A stretch of DNA of 64,000 nt from Spirogloea muscicola (Eukaryota; Streptophyta; Zygnematophyceae; Spirogloeales; Spirogloeaceae), in contig WELB01000034.1 of NCBI GenBank assembly GCA_009602725.1, positions 571,241 through 635,240 on the forward strand, given 5' to 3'. This document shows, one piece after another, positions 23,047-35,165 of the stretch. Positions within the stretch are counted from its first letter, which is position 1. Each line of letters starts with the position of its first letter. The position numbers and the translations under genes are program-made. Below the pieces are notes generated by a model. It saw only the letters and a list, made by a program, of their open reading frames with translations, was not told the DNA's origin and did not search any database.

Positions 23047-26000
23047 GCGGCCGCGGGCTACGGGGACCGTTTTATCCCCGCCCGCTCGGCGTCGGGCCTT
23101 ACCACCGTATTCGTGCTTGGGGAGGCGCACAGCCCGCCGTCGCCGGCCGCTCCGCCGGGAGGGCCCACGTTCCTGCGGCCGCCGCCTGCTGCCGGCGACT
23201 GCGACGGGCACGCCGCATACGGCCGGCTCCTGCGGACCGAGCTGTTCGGGGCCGACGGCGGCGGGGGCAGCTCGTCGTCGGCGGGGCTTGCGCCGCCGGT
23301 GACGCCCGAGAGGGACGGCGCTGGGCTCCGCCGTGCCAGCGGCAGCGCCGGACTCCGTGGCTCGCCAGCCAGCCCTGTGTTCCGCTTCCAGCTCAACACC
23401 CCCCCCGGCGGCGCACCGTCGTCGTCCTCAGCGGGCGGCGCTGTGCCGTCGCCCTACTCCCTCTCCCCGATCGGCTCGGACCTCACCCCCTCCTCCAGCA
23501 CCCCCCCCCGCCAACACCAGCGCCGGATCGCCCGCTCCCCCTTCAAGGTTCGCTACCACTCTCCAACTCAGGCAAAGGGCCAGCATCCACGCCACTTCCG
23601 ACCGATTGCTGTCTACATTCGCTGACTGCCACACCTGCTCGGCTTGGCCGTTGCAGGTCCTGGACGCGCCGGCGCTGCAGGACGACTTCTACCTCAACCT
23701 GGTGGACTGGTCTGCTCAGAATCTGCTTGCCGTCGGTCTCGGGTCGTGCATCTACCTCTGGAGCGCGTGCACCAGCCGAGTGAGCTGAACCACGTGCTCT
23801 CTTCCCCAGCCTGCAAAGCACAACCTCCCAACACTCTGCCTAGATCGTCCATCTGCTGCAGTGATTTATGTGCCCCGCACTGAAGCAAGCAAGCGTGCCC
23901 TCAGGTAACAAAGCTATGCGATCTGGGCCCTAGCGACAGCGTCTGCTCTGTCAGCTGGACGCAACGTGGTACATACCTTGCTGTTGGCACGAATCTCGGC
24001 GAAGCCCAGGTACTTCTTCCCACCAGCGACACAAAAGAGTCATCATCTGCAACATCCTCACCATTGGACTTAACTGTTCAACAGTACAACCTGCTTGCAA
24101 TGAATGCGTCCATCACATTGATGTCCTAGCATGTCTGCATGCTGCTTTCATCTGGAGGCTTTCGATCCTGTAATTTTCAGATTGACTCAGGCTCCTGGCT
24201 CATGCCCGCCGCTCCTGAAGAGCTGAGCCGCATTCGGAAGGGGCTGCAGATCTGGGATGTGGCTAAGTGCGACAAGCTGAGGACAATGGGGGGACACCGC
24301 ACGCGCGTGGGAGCACTTGCGTGGAACTCGCACATCCTCTCATCCGGTAGCCGCGACCGCAGCATCCTGCAGCGCGACGTGCGCGCGCCCGGCGATTATG
24401 TCAGCAAGCTTGTCGGCCACAAGTCGGAGGTAGGCCGCCAACGACTCTCGGGTCAGACTGGTGCTTGCTACCGAGAAGCCCTCCCACTTTCTCAATTCAT
24501 GTCGACCTCCCTTAAATACAGCTTATTGCTCCTGGCCCACACCTTACTTGCATGACCTGCTGCCGTTGTCTTGGGAGCAGGTCTGCGGGCTAAAGTGGTC
24601 TCCGGACGACCGGGAGTTGGCTTCTGGGGGGAATGACAATCAGGTGGGCTGTTCCTCCTTTCCGAGTGTCTCCTCTTTAATAGCAGCAATATTATGATAA
24701 ACTGATCAAGCATTCTCCCAACACTATTATGTCAGTCTTGAGTTCAAAACGAGAATCCTGATTTTAAGTCGGCAGCTGCAACGGATTGCAGAATTTACTT
24801 TGTGTCCCCAGTTGCGGAGAGCCGGCGATGCAGTAGTGGCATGCCCAGCTTGTATTGGCCATCATTCTCAGCTGTATAAGTGTCAGACTTCGGTTTCTAA
24901 CCAAATTGAGCTTAAAGCGGACACCATGGGGTTCTCTCTAATTATCTGGACTGACGCAGTGAGCTCAAGCGCATGTCTTTCCATCTCTGAGCTGTACACA
25001 CCTGACTGTGCGTTTCTTGGCTCCGATTCCCTGCTTTGCACAGCTGCTGGTATGGAACTTCCACTCTACACAGCCCGTGATTCGATGGTCTGACCATGTG
25101 GCTGCCGTCAAGGCAATTGCATGGTCACCCCACCAGCACGGCCTGCTGGCCTCGGGAGGAGGGACGGCGGACAGGTGCATCCGATTTTGGAGCACAATAA
25201 ACAGCGCTTTAATTGGTGCAGTCGACACAAGCAGTCAGGTAAATGTCCATCAACACCTTGCATGCAACTAGCTTGGAGAATGTTGTCAAGGTTTTGACTG
25301 CTGAAGTAGCAGTTGCCCACATGTGTGACAAGCATGCCTTCCACAGCATATTCAGCTTGAATATACAGCAAAGTGTGTCAAAGCATGAGCCATGGTATTG
25401 CTGGTTCCCTGCAGAAGTCAGCAGCGCAAGCAGACCCTCCCTCTCAGATTTCAGCCTTGCATATATTCTGCATATAATTCTGCAGGTGTGCAACCTGGCA
25501 TGGTCTGGCAATGTAAATGAGCTAGTCAGCACTCATGGATACTCTCAAAACCAGGTGGTGGTCTGGAAGTATCCCACAATGTCCAAGGTGAGGGGTTGTG
25601 CTGAGATTCGTATGAGCTGACCCCAAGAATGCTCTACTGCCATCACAAGGCAGCGACTTGGGGAAGCCATTCTGCTCATCTTCTAACCAGCAGAGGCAGG
25701 TCTGGCTTACAGGAAAGAGGAAGTTGAAGTAGCTTGGCCTGTAGCCTCCAGCCACCTGGTCTTAGTTCATATCAGGGCATATTTGGCACTCAGATGACTG
25801 ACTATGTTCATGGTGCACTGTGGCTTCAGCTTGCCACATTGACAGGTCATACTATGAGGGTGCTATACCTGGCCATTGCACCCGATGGACAGGTAAGGTC
25901 AAAGGTCTACAAAGCTTGACATGGTCGTTTGATCATTGGCTACACAGATTGTATGCCCTGTTAAGTGATGGAGGAGGTAATATGCTGTACAATTTTGTCA

Positions 26001-26371
26001 GCAGAGCAGCAAGGTTGTATCCTGCATTACCACCAGACTACATTGCTATATTGCTGCTGATTGTCAAACAAGAGTAGCCGCCTGCATATCGACAGGCATG
26101 CTGTTGATTTCAAAGCAGCAATGCACAAATGCAGACCATTGTAACTGGAGCAGGGGACGAGACGCTCCGCTTCTGGAACATTTTTCCCAGCGCCAAAACA
26201 CAGGTTTGGACGCACACTGCCACTTGCACATACCCATGCTAAGGCCCTTCATGCAGCATTTCTTGCATACGGTTGGTGCATGATTCTCTACATCATAACA
26301 CACTGCTCTGGATGCAGGGTAGGACACTCGATTCAGGTTTCCTTGGACGGGACAGATCGTTCATCAGGTAG
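23047..26371 (+). CDS. FZR1: CDH1/FZR (CCS52-type) APC/C activator, N-terminus in gap
   Basis: WD40 co-activator that brings substrates to the anaphase-promoting complex in late mitosis and G1 and drives endocycles in plants. Right after the gap lies the C-box, DRFIPARS (about 23068-23091), followed by the Cdh1-specific stretch YGRLLRTELFGA. Next come SPFKVLDAPALQDDFYLNLVDWS, then WD40 blades over exons to 26205: LLAVGLGSCIYLWSA, YLAVGTNLGEAQIWDVAKCD, HILSSGSRDRSI, VCGLKWSPDDRELASGGNDN, LLVWNFHSTQPV, ASGGGTADRCIRFW, NELVSTHGYSQNQVVVWKYP, ETLRFWNIFPSAKTQ. The last small exon reads GRTLDSGFLGRDRSFIR then TAG at 26369-26371; the final Ile-Arg is the IR tail that docks on the APC/C. C-box, YGRLLRTELFG motif and the tail separate it from CDC20. 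Confidence 0.93.
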
Positions 26372-27132
26372 AGTAGAGCCTTTGCTGCCCGGGTACAGAT
26401 CCTCCTGGTCCTTGAGCTTGTGTTTCCCTCGGCTATGCATGCCAGCCTGAAATCATATTGCAAGTTAGCCTGCGAAGAGTACTCAGCAGATTGAGGACTT
26501 TGAGCAGCTCTTATTGAGGATGCATCGAAGAATGAAGACTGGTGCTTAGCACACCCCTAGCGCCATGCTCATGGTACGGTGTAGTGCGGTGCAATGTAAT
26601 CCACCTGCAACAGCAATATTGCAAGCCTGCTGTTAGCCTTCTTGCCATCCAGCTGATGAAAGCTTGACACAACCCCTGCAGAGGAACATGCCAGACTCTT
26701 GCTTATGCTGCTACTGCTTACTTGCCCTGACTCAAACAGCACTGCAATAGATGTGAATACAATTGCCTACATTATCAGCTTTCTTGTTAGCGAACACCTT
26801 TTGCCAGCATCGTTGATGAATCTAGCTGGGAGGGAAGAACGTGGGTAGATGTAGCCCGAGGGTGCCGATTTCACTGCATTCCAAATAAACGCCATCACCA
26901 CCACAGTGCTGCCCGGGAGAAGGCAGGAACCAGACCGGCAGTACTTGAAGTCAAGCAGCCATACTTCCTTTCACTCTACGCTCCTTGTCAAGCCAGGAAG
27001 AGGAATCCGCCAATCAGCTGCCTGCTCAAGCATGTCGTCATGCACTTTCAGACGAAGTCAGGAGATGCTTGCCTGATCCTACGTATACTCCTCGGTGACG
27101 CTCTGGAGCCCTGGGCTACACTGACAGATGTT
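26372..27132. other. Convergent intergenic, CDH1 / SKA2
   Basis: About 760 bases between two converging stop codons. I see no exon or recognisable repeat; it should hold the two 3' UTRs. Confidence 0.5.
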
Positions 27133-28120
27133 TCAGTACCCAGGACAGATAGAGGAGGCTTCTGCTTGTACAGCCCTGCTCACCTCTTTGAAGTCAGCAT
27201 GCTGTTCGCACGCCTGGAGCACTTGGTACAAGCCCTGGTAAGCAGAGTCCTCGTTATCAAATCTGACAGGCAGGCCAGCTCTTGCTTGCATATTGCACAA
27301 AGCCCTGCGGTCGGCTAAGATCTTGAGCCGGGCAACCTCCACCAAATCCTGCAGCAGGTGCTTGCAAAGTTGCTGTTTGTATGCCTTTCCTTAACAAGAT
27401 TGACCCATAGCCTATGTAAGTATTAGGTACCTGCATCACCTTCTGCCATGCAAGTTGGATCCTCCCCTGCTATGTGAGCCTGAGCTGATCATAACAACCA
27501 TTTCACCTAAGGACTTCGTCAACCTGGGGCGTGTTGTTGGCAAGCCAGCACCCCAAACAGGTCAGTCCGTACTACGTAAGTGCGCCTGCGCACCTGCCGT
27601 GCCGCCAGGACTTCGTCACACTCGGCCTGCAGCTCCCCAAGGCCGTCCTGCAGCTTGCCGATCCGGGCGAGCAGCTGCAAGGGGTTCACCTGCAAGGCAG
27701 GGCACACGTCCGCCCTCTGAGCAACCACGAACTAGCGTCAACGCGGACCACTGCTAGCAGCGACACAGTCCTTTGGGCGCGCAAGTGAAGAAGAGCAGAT
27801 ATGGATTCTGCACAACCGACGGATAGCAGCGATGCGGTGCGACGTCTGCCAGTTGGCGGCACTCACGCCGTGCTCCGAGTATGCGGCGTCAAACTCGTTC
27901 GCCAGCCGCTCTGCTACGAACTTCACGGTGCGGGCCCGATGGCCGCTTCAGCAAAGCGGCGCACGGCCCACAGGAAGGCCAGTCGCAGAGACGGCCAGCG
28001 GCGTGGCGGCTCGACGTGCAATAGGCGGCAGTCGAGGGCCGCATCGTGGCGACCTCACACCTCGAGGTCGGCGCGCGCCTTCTCCAGCAGGCTCTGCAGC
28101 CGGTCCGCGGCGGCCTCCAT
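27133..28120 (-). CDS. SKA2: SKA2, spindle and kinetochore-associated subunit 2
   Basis: Small coiled-coil subunit of the SKA complex that holds kinetochores on depolymerising microtubules. Four exons: MEAAADRLQSLLEKARADLE (ATG 28118-28120), FVAERLANEFDAAYSEHG (about 27930-27865), VNPLQLLARIGKLQDGLGEL..ECDEVLAARQ (about 27690-27590), and DLVEVARLKILADRRALCNM..ARAGLPV.. to the stop at 27133. The pattern, start MExxxDxLxxLxxKAxxDL, then NPxxLLxxIxxLQ, then AARQDL and a GLPV segment, fits plant SKA2 as I remember it, and the ~140-residue length suits the family. Further in-frame sequence upstream of the ATG is ignored because homology starts at MEAAAD. Tail-to-tail with CDH1. Confidence 0.85.
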
Positions 28121-28669
28121 GGCGCCGGCTGCCGCCACCACCGCCGTCGCCGCCGCTTGGCGATGCCGGCAGCGGCAGGTAGCCAGGTGAGAGGGTTTCC
28201 CGCCTTTTCTGTTTTCAAATTCACCAGCGGGGGGCAAGGGACGACTGCGAGGCTCGCCGTGGCGGGCCCAAACGGCGCGGCAGCAGGCGCCGTCAAGCAA
28301 ACGGTGGTGGGATCGCTCTCGAACCCCAAACGGTGTCCGTGGCAACCACGGCGGCTGCCGCCCACTCCGGCGGCGGCGAACCCAAGTAGCGGTTCATCTG
28401 TGACGCACAACAATGGCAGGAAAACACGGCGACGTCGTGTGCTGTATTCGCGCTCTGGATTGCCGGTAGGGACTGAGCAGGACTCAAGTAGCTGCTCGGT
28501 GGCATTCCAGTTTGACGTGATGCTGGTACTGGTGTTGGTGCTCCAGCGCCCCAGATTGGCCTGACAGATGGATGTGCTCACTCGTGCGTACAAAAGTGCC
28601 CCTTCAGTTGTCTTTTTCCACTTTCTTCCCTCAGCCCCCAATATAATTCTCTCTGTACTTCTTACAAAC

Positions 28670-28726
28670 GATGTACTGGCTTGCATTGGCCTCCATCGTT
28701 TCATGCGCACCGCGCGCCTTTCTCAT
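28670..28726 (+). mobile_element. Solitary LINE 3' tail (A-tail)
   Basis: GTACTGGCTTGCATTGGCCT, then CCATCGTTTCATGCGCACCG and CGCGCCTTTCT match the A-type 3' end found after LINE reading frames at 37560-37612 and 56820-56862. It is a very short 5'-truncated copy in the intergenic space between the carrier 3' end and the SKA2 promoter. Confidence 0.6.
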
Positions 28727-28827
28727 GAGCTGGCAGTTGCTGGCACATGTGTGCAGCTTCGGTATTTGCTGGCCCTTACGTTGTGAATAATAAACAGAGC
28801 CATTGTGGCAGCGCAAGCCAGCAAGGC

Positions 28828-30752
28828 CTAGACGAACTTTAGGTAGATATCAGTGAGACGGTCCTTGGCCTCTCCGAGGATGAAGACGGCGCAGGCAATG
28901 CGCTGAGCACGCGGCAAGAGGCCGCTCCACAGCCTCCGAAACCCCCCTTCATGCCACATGGCAATCCCCGTCTTGACCATGCTTCTGCAGGCACGCATAA
29001 AGCAGGTACTGAGTGTAGCGCAAAGGGGAGATGATCATGTGGTGCACAAGCCTGAGCCAATGAAGGAAACCTCGCATCGTGCCAGTCAGTTGCTGCAGAT
29101 CAGTGAGGCATACTGCTGACATGCTGCGATTGAGTGGATATAGGTATTGGAAAGTAAGCAGAGGAACCAACTTCATCTCTTGCAGCTCCAAATTTGACTG
29201 CATCCGCGTCTTGATGGTATCAAATGGTTGTGTGATCACAGCTGCTGCTACTCCAGAAATCAGAGAAGAGCTAATCATAGCCAAAAAGGGGCGCTCACTT
29301 AGTGCCGGCACCCCTGCCTGCAACCTACACCGCATTATGGGATTCACGCCAAGATAGGCTGCGGTGTACACAGTGTCACGAGCAATGTTGGGCACCTGTA
29401 AGCAATGACAACGACCTTAATTAAGGCAGTATCTCCTTGTGGAGCTGAATGTCCTACAAGTAGCTGATGCTGCAGTAAGAGATGCATCCTGCACCTGTGA
29501 CTGAGCAACATCCAGGGAAGGATTCAAATGCATAAAAGCGGTCACCGTACAAACATCCGTGGCCGTGGACCTGCACAGTAGCAACCTGCTATTTTAGAAT
29601 ATATTGGGGCCAAGCGCAACAGAAGAAGATGGGAAGCCCACCACACCACGGTAGAACGAAGCCAGCCCGTTCCGCAACATGACATCCCGCGCCTGACACA
29701 GCAAGGTTCCCCCTAGCTTTTGCTGCTGAATCATGACGAGCTCGGCGGGGCAGGTCACAGCCACCGAGACTGCTCCTGCTACGCCAGCCACGCCTGCCCT
29801 CCCAAGATCGTTGAGCATGCCTGGCATCATCAACAGAAAACTTGATGCTCAGTGAGACGCACACGAACAGATATGACTAGGACAGGCAGGACAAGCTTTT
29901 AGCAAGATCGACATGAGCTACATTTAGCAACCAATGGAAACTCTTGTCGGATTCGGGATGAATCAAGATTAGAAAAAACATGGGAGGGCGGTGTTGTTCT
30001 GAAAACAGGCGGGTATTCAGGCCCCAGAGTCGTGACAGAAGTTTGGCCTCAACGACGTCGATCAACTCAATGACCAGTGGGCAGCACACCGTACGACTCG
30101 AGCTGCTGCTCAAGGTAGCCATTCACCCCGAATTGCACGGCATTGATGGGCATCATGCTCCCGGCATTGACAAGCACGCCGCGGTACAGCACGCGCAGGT
30201 TGAGGGAGATGGTCCGCTTGTCCTAGACACAAGTTGAGACCGCAAGTCGTGAGCACACTCACTAGACGTGTTTTCTGGTCACGACAAGCTTGTCTGCTGC
30301 GCGAGCTGGCACCCACCACAACCTAAAGCCAAATGATCTGCTGCTCCTGATCAGTTTGACCTGTGGCTCAGAGGACAAAAACAAGCCCGCAATGGCTGCA
30401 GAATATTATATGCAGCACTATTCGACAACAGCTACCAAGCGGCTGACACCATAAGCGCGGCCTCAAAGAATCCACTAAGGTACAGCTGATGTCTCCGGGC
30501 TCAGAATTTCCTGCTCACTTGAATCGCGTTCTTCCAGGACACTGACGGCTGCTGCAGCCCGACCTCGATTATGCCTGCAAGCCCGCCGATGGCGGCCGAC
30601 GCTGCGGGGGAAATGAGCGTGGCGGTGTTGAGGCGATCCACGCTCGCAAGAACGGCAGAAGCACCGCCGGCTGCGACAGCATCAGGGCCATCGTTCGTGT
30701 GCTCGTGTTGGAGCAGGTGAGCGGGGGACCCATTGGCCCCCTTCTGGAGCAT
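28828..30752 (-). CDS. Mitochondrial carrier family (SLC25) protein
   Basis: Six-helix carrier of the mitochondrial inner membrane; substrate not predictable by eye. Minus-strand exons: first exon from ATG 30752 (MLQKGANGSPAH..), with repeat-1 segment IGGLAGIIEVGLQQPSVSWK (the usual PxD/E signature is degenerate here, QQPSVSWK); RVLYRGVLVNAGSMMPINAV (about 30200-30140); second repeat GVAGAVSVAVTCPAELVMIQ, then GLASFYRGVVGFPSSSVALG (about 29800-29600); third repeat SGVAAAVITQPFDTIKTRMQ (PFD..K signature, about 29265-29205); last exon WHEGGFRRLWSGLLPRAQRI ending IYLKFV, TAG at 28828-28830. The two FYRG/LWSG loops and spacing fit three ~100-residue repeats. The odd first-repeat signature suggests a divergent subgroup. 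Confidence 0.82.
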
Positions 30753-31184
30753 CGGCAACGAGCTGTAGCCCTGTGCCTGGCGACTGCTGCCTCCAGCACC
30801 TATAGCAGCGCCAGGCTACGATATTCAGGCCAAGCACAGCCTCGCCGCAGCCTGATCGCCGCCTTTGCTTTGGTCGTGAGCCGTCGCGCAACGTCCTTAT
30901 TGCTTCTCCGACTTCTCATTGGCAGCGCACGTAGTAGGTGGAGGCGCCTGGCCTCGCCCTCGGCGCAGCCCCAGCCGCTATCGCTGCGAGTAACGCCGCT
31001 CGGCCCGGCACCTTGTGAGCATCAAGCATGGCTACACTCCTCTGTCAGCTCCAAACGGAGGATTGTGATCAGCGCCAGCCGCGAGCTCTGAGCCTGGCCG
31101 CCGCCATCGCCGCCGCCGCAGGCCGTGACAGACGTGGAATGAAACCAGTCATCAACAGGGACGATGGTTGTAGATTAGCCAGCC

Positions 31185-31895
31185 TGTGCATTAGCCAGCC
31201 CAAAAATAATGATTGGACAAGTTCCGCAAACGTGGGGTTGAACGGGGAAGCTGTGGTGTGGGCTTTAGGCTAGTGAGGTCCGGCGCTGCAGTCTACCTTT
31301 GTTCTCTTGCATGTAATTGTTAGCGTTGCTGCTTGATGTAAGGGAGCACTCTTCCGAAGGGCACAGGGGCTCATGGAAGCTACTACGGAATCTAGGTCCT
31401 CCTATTAGAAGAAAGCGCGGCCAGACTGACTGGTGGCTGTGAGAGGCCAGCCCAAAGCAATGGACAAGGTCTGAAGGAGCCGGACTGCGGAGTGCTAAGA
31501 CAGCCGCAAGGAGACTCTCAGTAACCTCTAGTCAGTAGATGCAAGTCGGAATAGCTAGCAGGCTATTACAGTAAAAGCGCAGTATTATCACTACCCTCTG
31601 CATTAGTGGACCGGCTGCATGCGCCCGCGGCAGCGTCTGGCCTCTGCAGGTGATGGCAATTCCAAAAGGAATGAGAAGAAAGAGCTCTTCCAACGAAGGC
31701 AATGACTGTAAGAGGCCAGCCCAGACGGAATGGACAAATAGAAGGCGCACGATGCGCATGAATGGAAAGGGAGGCCAAATCAAGCCGATAACAGTAGGCA
31801 ACAGAACAGACTCGTACTCGTACATAAGAGGACGATGACTGTGAAAGGCCAACCCAGAAGGAATGGATCAGGTCCGAAGGGGCCGGAAAGTGCAA
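31185..31895 (+). repeat. Cluster of four B-modules plus an inverted LINE A-tail
   Basis: B-modules at about 31185-31226 (worn), 31411-31475, 31668-31735 and 31829-31890, each built round GGCTGTGAGAGGCCAGCCC or a variant and followed by GAATGGACAA. Between the third and fourth, 31737-31790 is an A-type LINE tail in reverse orientation (GCGCATGAATGGAAAGGGAG then GCCAAATCAAGCC). The 31411 copy carries the same CGCGGCCAGACTGACTGGTG lead as the TOP2-intron copy. Confidence 0.75.
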
Positions 31896-33211
31896 TCAGG
31901 GAGCTACTGAAGGGGCTCGACTTATGGGCTCAAACGACCTCTAGTCGGTAATTGCAATGCGGGGGTGACTAAGCAGCCGGAAACGAGTTGCCAAGCTGAA
32001 ACTCAGAGGCAGCAGCCAAGGTGTGGCCCGTCTAAAGTGCACGGCGAACGCCTGGTACACGACTTCTCTTACGTCCCTTTCTCTGCAGAGGTCCATGGTT
32101 GTAAGTCCAGGTTTCAAAGAAGAGCTTATGTGAAGATCAACCGAGTAGAAGAAGTCTAGGGATGTAGCTCCATTTGCAAAGGAGAGCTCATATTAGAAGA
32201 TCAAGCAAATGCAAGGAGTCATATATCTTCGACTTTGCAGGCCAGCATTTAGGAAGGCCATTGCTATGGAACTACTGTGCCTGCACCTGCACTCTCATGC
32301 TCACACAGTCATGAACTGCTGACCCTCAACCAGCCCACTGCCTGTAAGAGCTCTACAAGAATGTGCAAAGGGCAACCTCTGCGATTTCTGATGCTGACCC
32401 TGTCAACGTTGCACCTGTTGACCTTTGCAACGCTTTTACTGGGCACGCCCTCCACCTGAAGCTTATGCTGTGTGTGCAAGAAATGACCTAATAAGCTATG
32501 GCTCCAAGCCCTCGCGCACTTCACGACTTGCAGCCCATCGAAGACATTAGAGGGAGTTTCACTTACCCAGGTTGCAACTTGCTACAACTCAACTCAAAGT
32601 TGGCACTTTGGCCAAAAATTTAGCAGCAAACATGCAGGCGCAACATTAAAGCTGTTCCCAGCTGTGAGTCTCTTCCCAGAAACTTAATAAGAATATCGAT
32701 ACATCACTCACACTCCTCAACAAAAAGGGACAATAAGATGGACCACTGTGCATGATGTTGACAAGCTAAGCAGTGCAGCAATACTTCGGACTAGCTCCAA
32801 GAGTTGTATAAGACCACAGCAAGCTCAACAGCAGGATGAGCACGGGCTTGCCTGCATGCCATGGCTGCCTATATCTGTGTCGGCCACAATAAAGCCCAGC
32901 TAGGGTTGTCAATAGTTTGCCTCCACTTGCCTCTACTTGCGCAATCAATCGTCACACCTTCCAAGTCACAGCAGAACGCAGCTGCATGTTTACATCCTCC
33001 TGAAAGACACAGGCGACTCTTGACGTTCAATAGTCCAATAATATCAACTTTTTAAGCATGAATTCCTAATTGTTTGAAAGATACATTAAGAGCAGAGCTC
33101 TATCCATTCACTACTGTTGCGTAAGATCTTGCTTGAGACGACCTTGACGCAAGCATCAGCAGGAATCGCATCTCATGCCAGCAAAGGAGGTGACACGTGC
33201 ATTGCTACAGT
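31896..33211. other. No recognisable gene
   Basis: I find no exon, RNA gene or repeat that I recognise in this ~1.3 kb, which lies downstream of the Abraxas-like gene and upstream of the carrier. Open frames here are short and unconvincing. Confidence 0.4.
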
Positions 33212-34318
33212 TTACGACTGTTTCGATTGGGCAAGATTGGCTGAGCAACGGCTGCTGAGGGAAGAGTGAAGAAGTCGGACCTGGCTGGCTACGGCTGCTG
33301 AGCTCTCGCCAACCAGTTCTGCAAGCCCTTGCAATCGGGCCATCATTGAGTTGTACAGAGCCTCTAGCTCCTTGACTTGGTCACCTGCTCCCGCCAAGTC
33401 TGCAAGTCTTTCGGTGGCGAACCCTTCCGCCCATCGATCCAGGTCAGACTGACTGCCACCAGCCTCTACTGCGCTCGTTCCAGTAGCAGCAGTTTCCAAG
33501 GGCTCTGCCGCCGTCGACCGAAGCAAAGAAAGCCAGGGGAAGGGTGCTGTGGGGGTGAAGGACTCGTAGTCGCCTCTGAAGCCGGGACCAATGTTGACAA
33601 TCTGTATGGCCCTTGGCTCCAGCAACACTCCTCCTCCAGGCCGCATGTGGTGCTGGAAGGCTCGGTAGTCATATGTATGCGTGGCCAGCGTGGACCCCAC
33701 CGACGCCGAAAAGAGGCACAGGAAGCACGGGTTCGTGCCTATCTTCGACAGGAGCCGCAGGTGGGCCGTGACGGCGGCCTCCCTCATGGACGGCCTGAGC
33801 GCTGTGTTCCGGCGGCTGACGAACCAGCCCAGCGGGGCCTCTCCCGGGAAGCTCCGGTGGCTGGTCATCTGCGCCAGCTTCGCCGCGTCGACCGCCCCGG
33901 CGGCATCGTAGAAGCTCAGCAGGCGGCCGGCGGAGCAGTACCCCGTGATGTGCGCCGAGTTGTCCTCCCTCGAGCCCGGGAGGCCCTCATCGTCCTGCAC
34001 GATGCCGCGGTGACATTATATTCAGTAAGGAGCAATAAGTGCATTAAGGGCAATAAGGGGCATCACAGCAGCAGCGGCAGCATCGAGCAACCTCAAGAGG
34101 ATGTAAATGCCGGCAGCCAGCTTGAGCTCAGGCGAGCGGTGCGAGCTCGTCCGCTTCGTGAGCATTACCTCCAGCTGGCTCACACTCCTCCGGGAGATCG
34201 AGCCAAAGAGGACGCCGTCGCAGTCACCCGGGCTGGCCACGAGGTCCTCGAGCAGCGACGCGAGCGTGGCCCCAGTGACGGTCAGGCGGTACGCCAGCTC
34301 CGACGCGCCGTCCGTCAT
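33212..34318 (-). CDS. Abraxas/FAM175-like MPN-domain protein
   Basis: Likely homologue of Abraxas/ABRO1, the MPN- scaffold that pairs with the K63 deubiquitinase BRCC36. Two exons: 34318 to about 34169 (MTDGASELAYRLTVTGATLA.., GDCDGVLFGSISRRSVSQLE, GT donor) and about 33980 to 33212. Matching landmarks: DGVLFG early in the domain (compare GFLLG); ITGYCSAGRLLSFYDAAGAV; LGWFVSRRNTALRPSMREAA; FLCLFSASVGSTLATHTYDY; then a VNIGPGFRGDYES region; then a C-terminal coiled coil with VKELEALYNSMMARLQGLAE. The metal-binding JAMM residues are not seen, as expected for this subfamily. About 305-310 residues, shorter than animal Abraxas, which has a longer tail. Start ATG 34316-34318. The family call rests on pattern, not a search. 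Confidence 0.68.
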
Positions 34319-34848
34319 GAGCCGAGCGGCCGTTCGACCGCACGCGGCGGCGGCGGCTGCGGCGGCGGCTGCGGCGGCGGCGGAGCTCCACCGCGGCTCA
34401 CACGCTCCTCGCTTGGGGGATGGCTATTTGTGGATGGCCGGCACAGTCTGCGCCTTGCAAGCGCGCCTGCCGCATGGACGCTGCCGTTGTCGAGCGCTCG
34501 GAAGGACTCTGGGTCCGCTGCGGACGCTCGCGGCGGCGGCGTCGGCGGCGGCGTCGGCGGCGGCGGCCCAAGCTGCGACGCGCCGCTGGGAGAGGACTTG
34601 ATCACCAGCTGACAGACGAGGTGGACGCTGCATCGATCTAGTCTTTACGCGAACCCTTACCAAGCTGGGCGCGAAGGCTTCGGGCTCCGATAACCCGGCT
34701 GCTCACTCTCTGTCGCCTTGCCTCTTGTGCCGTGGCAGTAGCAGCGAGTTTTGTTATTCTGTAGCGAAGACATTGACAAGCTATGGCCAAGGACACAGAC
34801 ACTGAGCTCCCAAAAGCGAAGTGACCACGTATCCATCCTGAAAGAAGA

Positions 34849-35165
34849 AGTGGCTCTCCCAATGGGGCAAAGGGCTGTGAGAAGCCAGCCCGAAAAGAAT
34901 TGACTAAGCTTCGAAGGGGCCAAATGATGGAGGGGCGTAAAGCCACAATGACGGAGGGGCCGGAAGATGCTGTCAGAACGGGTGGAGGATGGACCACGCA
35001 GTAGCTACGAGTGAGGAGCCTCCGATCCGACAGACTAGCATCCTGAGAGAATGGACGAGAAGCGATGAACAATTACACCATAGACTGGGCTCCTGTGAGA
35101 GGCAGTGGCCGACAGGAGCAGCCAGAAGAGGCGACGGTGGCATTGAGAGGCCAGCCTAGAGGAAA
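34849..35165 (+). repeat. B-module and fragment
   Basis: A full module at 34849-34922 (GTGGCTCTCCCAATGGGGCA, then AAGGGCTGTGAGAAGCCAGC, CCGAAAAGAATTGAC, CTTCGAAGGGGCC) and a partial one at about 35136-35160. This copy shows the extended form of the module, with a GGCTCTTCC-like box before the palindrome and CGAAGGGGCC after it. Confidence 0.65.

Noticed and set aside
22174-23783. Long open frames running across the N gap on both strands
   Set aside because: They are open only because N codons are not stops. Only the CDH1 frame right of the gap has supporting motifs.
27455-27788. Plus-strand frames over SKA2 exon 3
   Set aside because: Shadow of the minus-strand SKA2 exon, which has family motifs and correct splice sites.
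31185-31895. CRISPR-like array because of repeated palindromic units
   Set aside because: Spacing is irregular, copies are on both strands, flanks repeat too, and the genome is eukaryotic.
33377-34612. 411-residue plus-strand open frame
   Set aside because: Antisense to the Abraxas-like exons; GC-rich third positions keep the opposite strand open. The composition is Arg/Gly/Pro noise and it has no domain.
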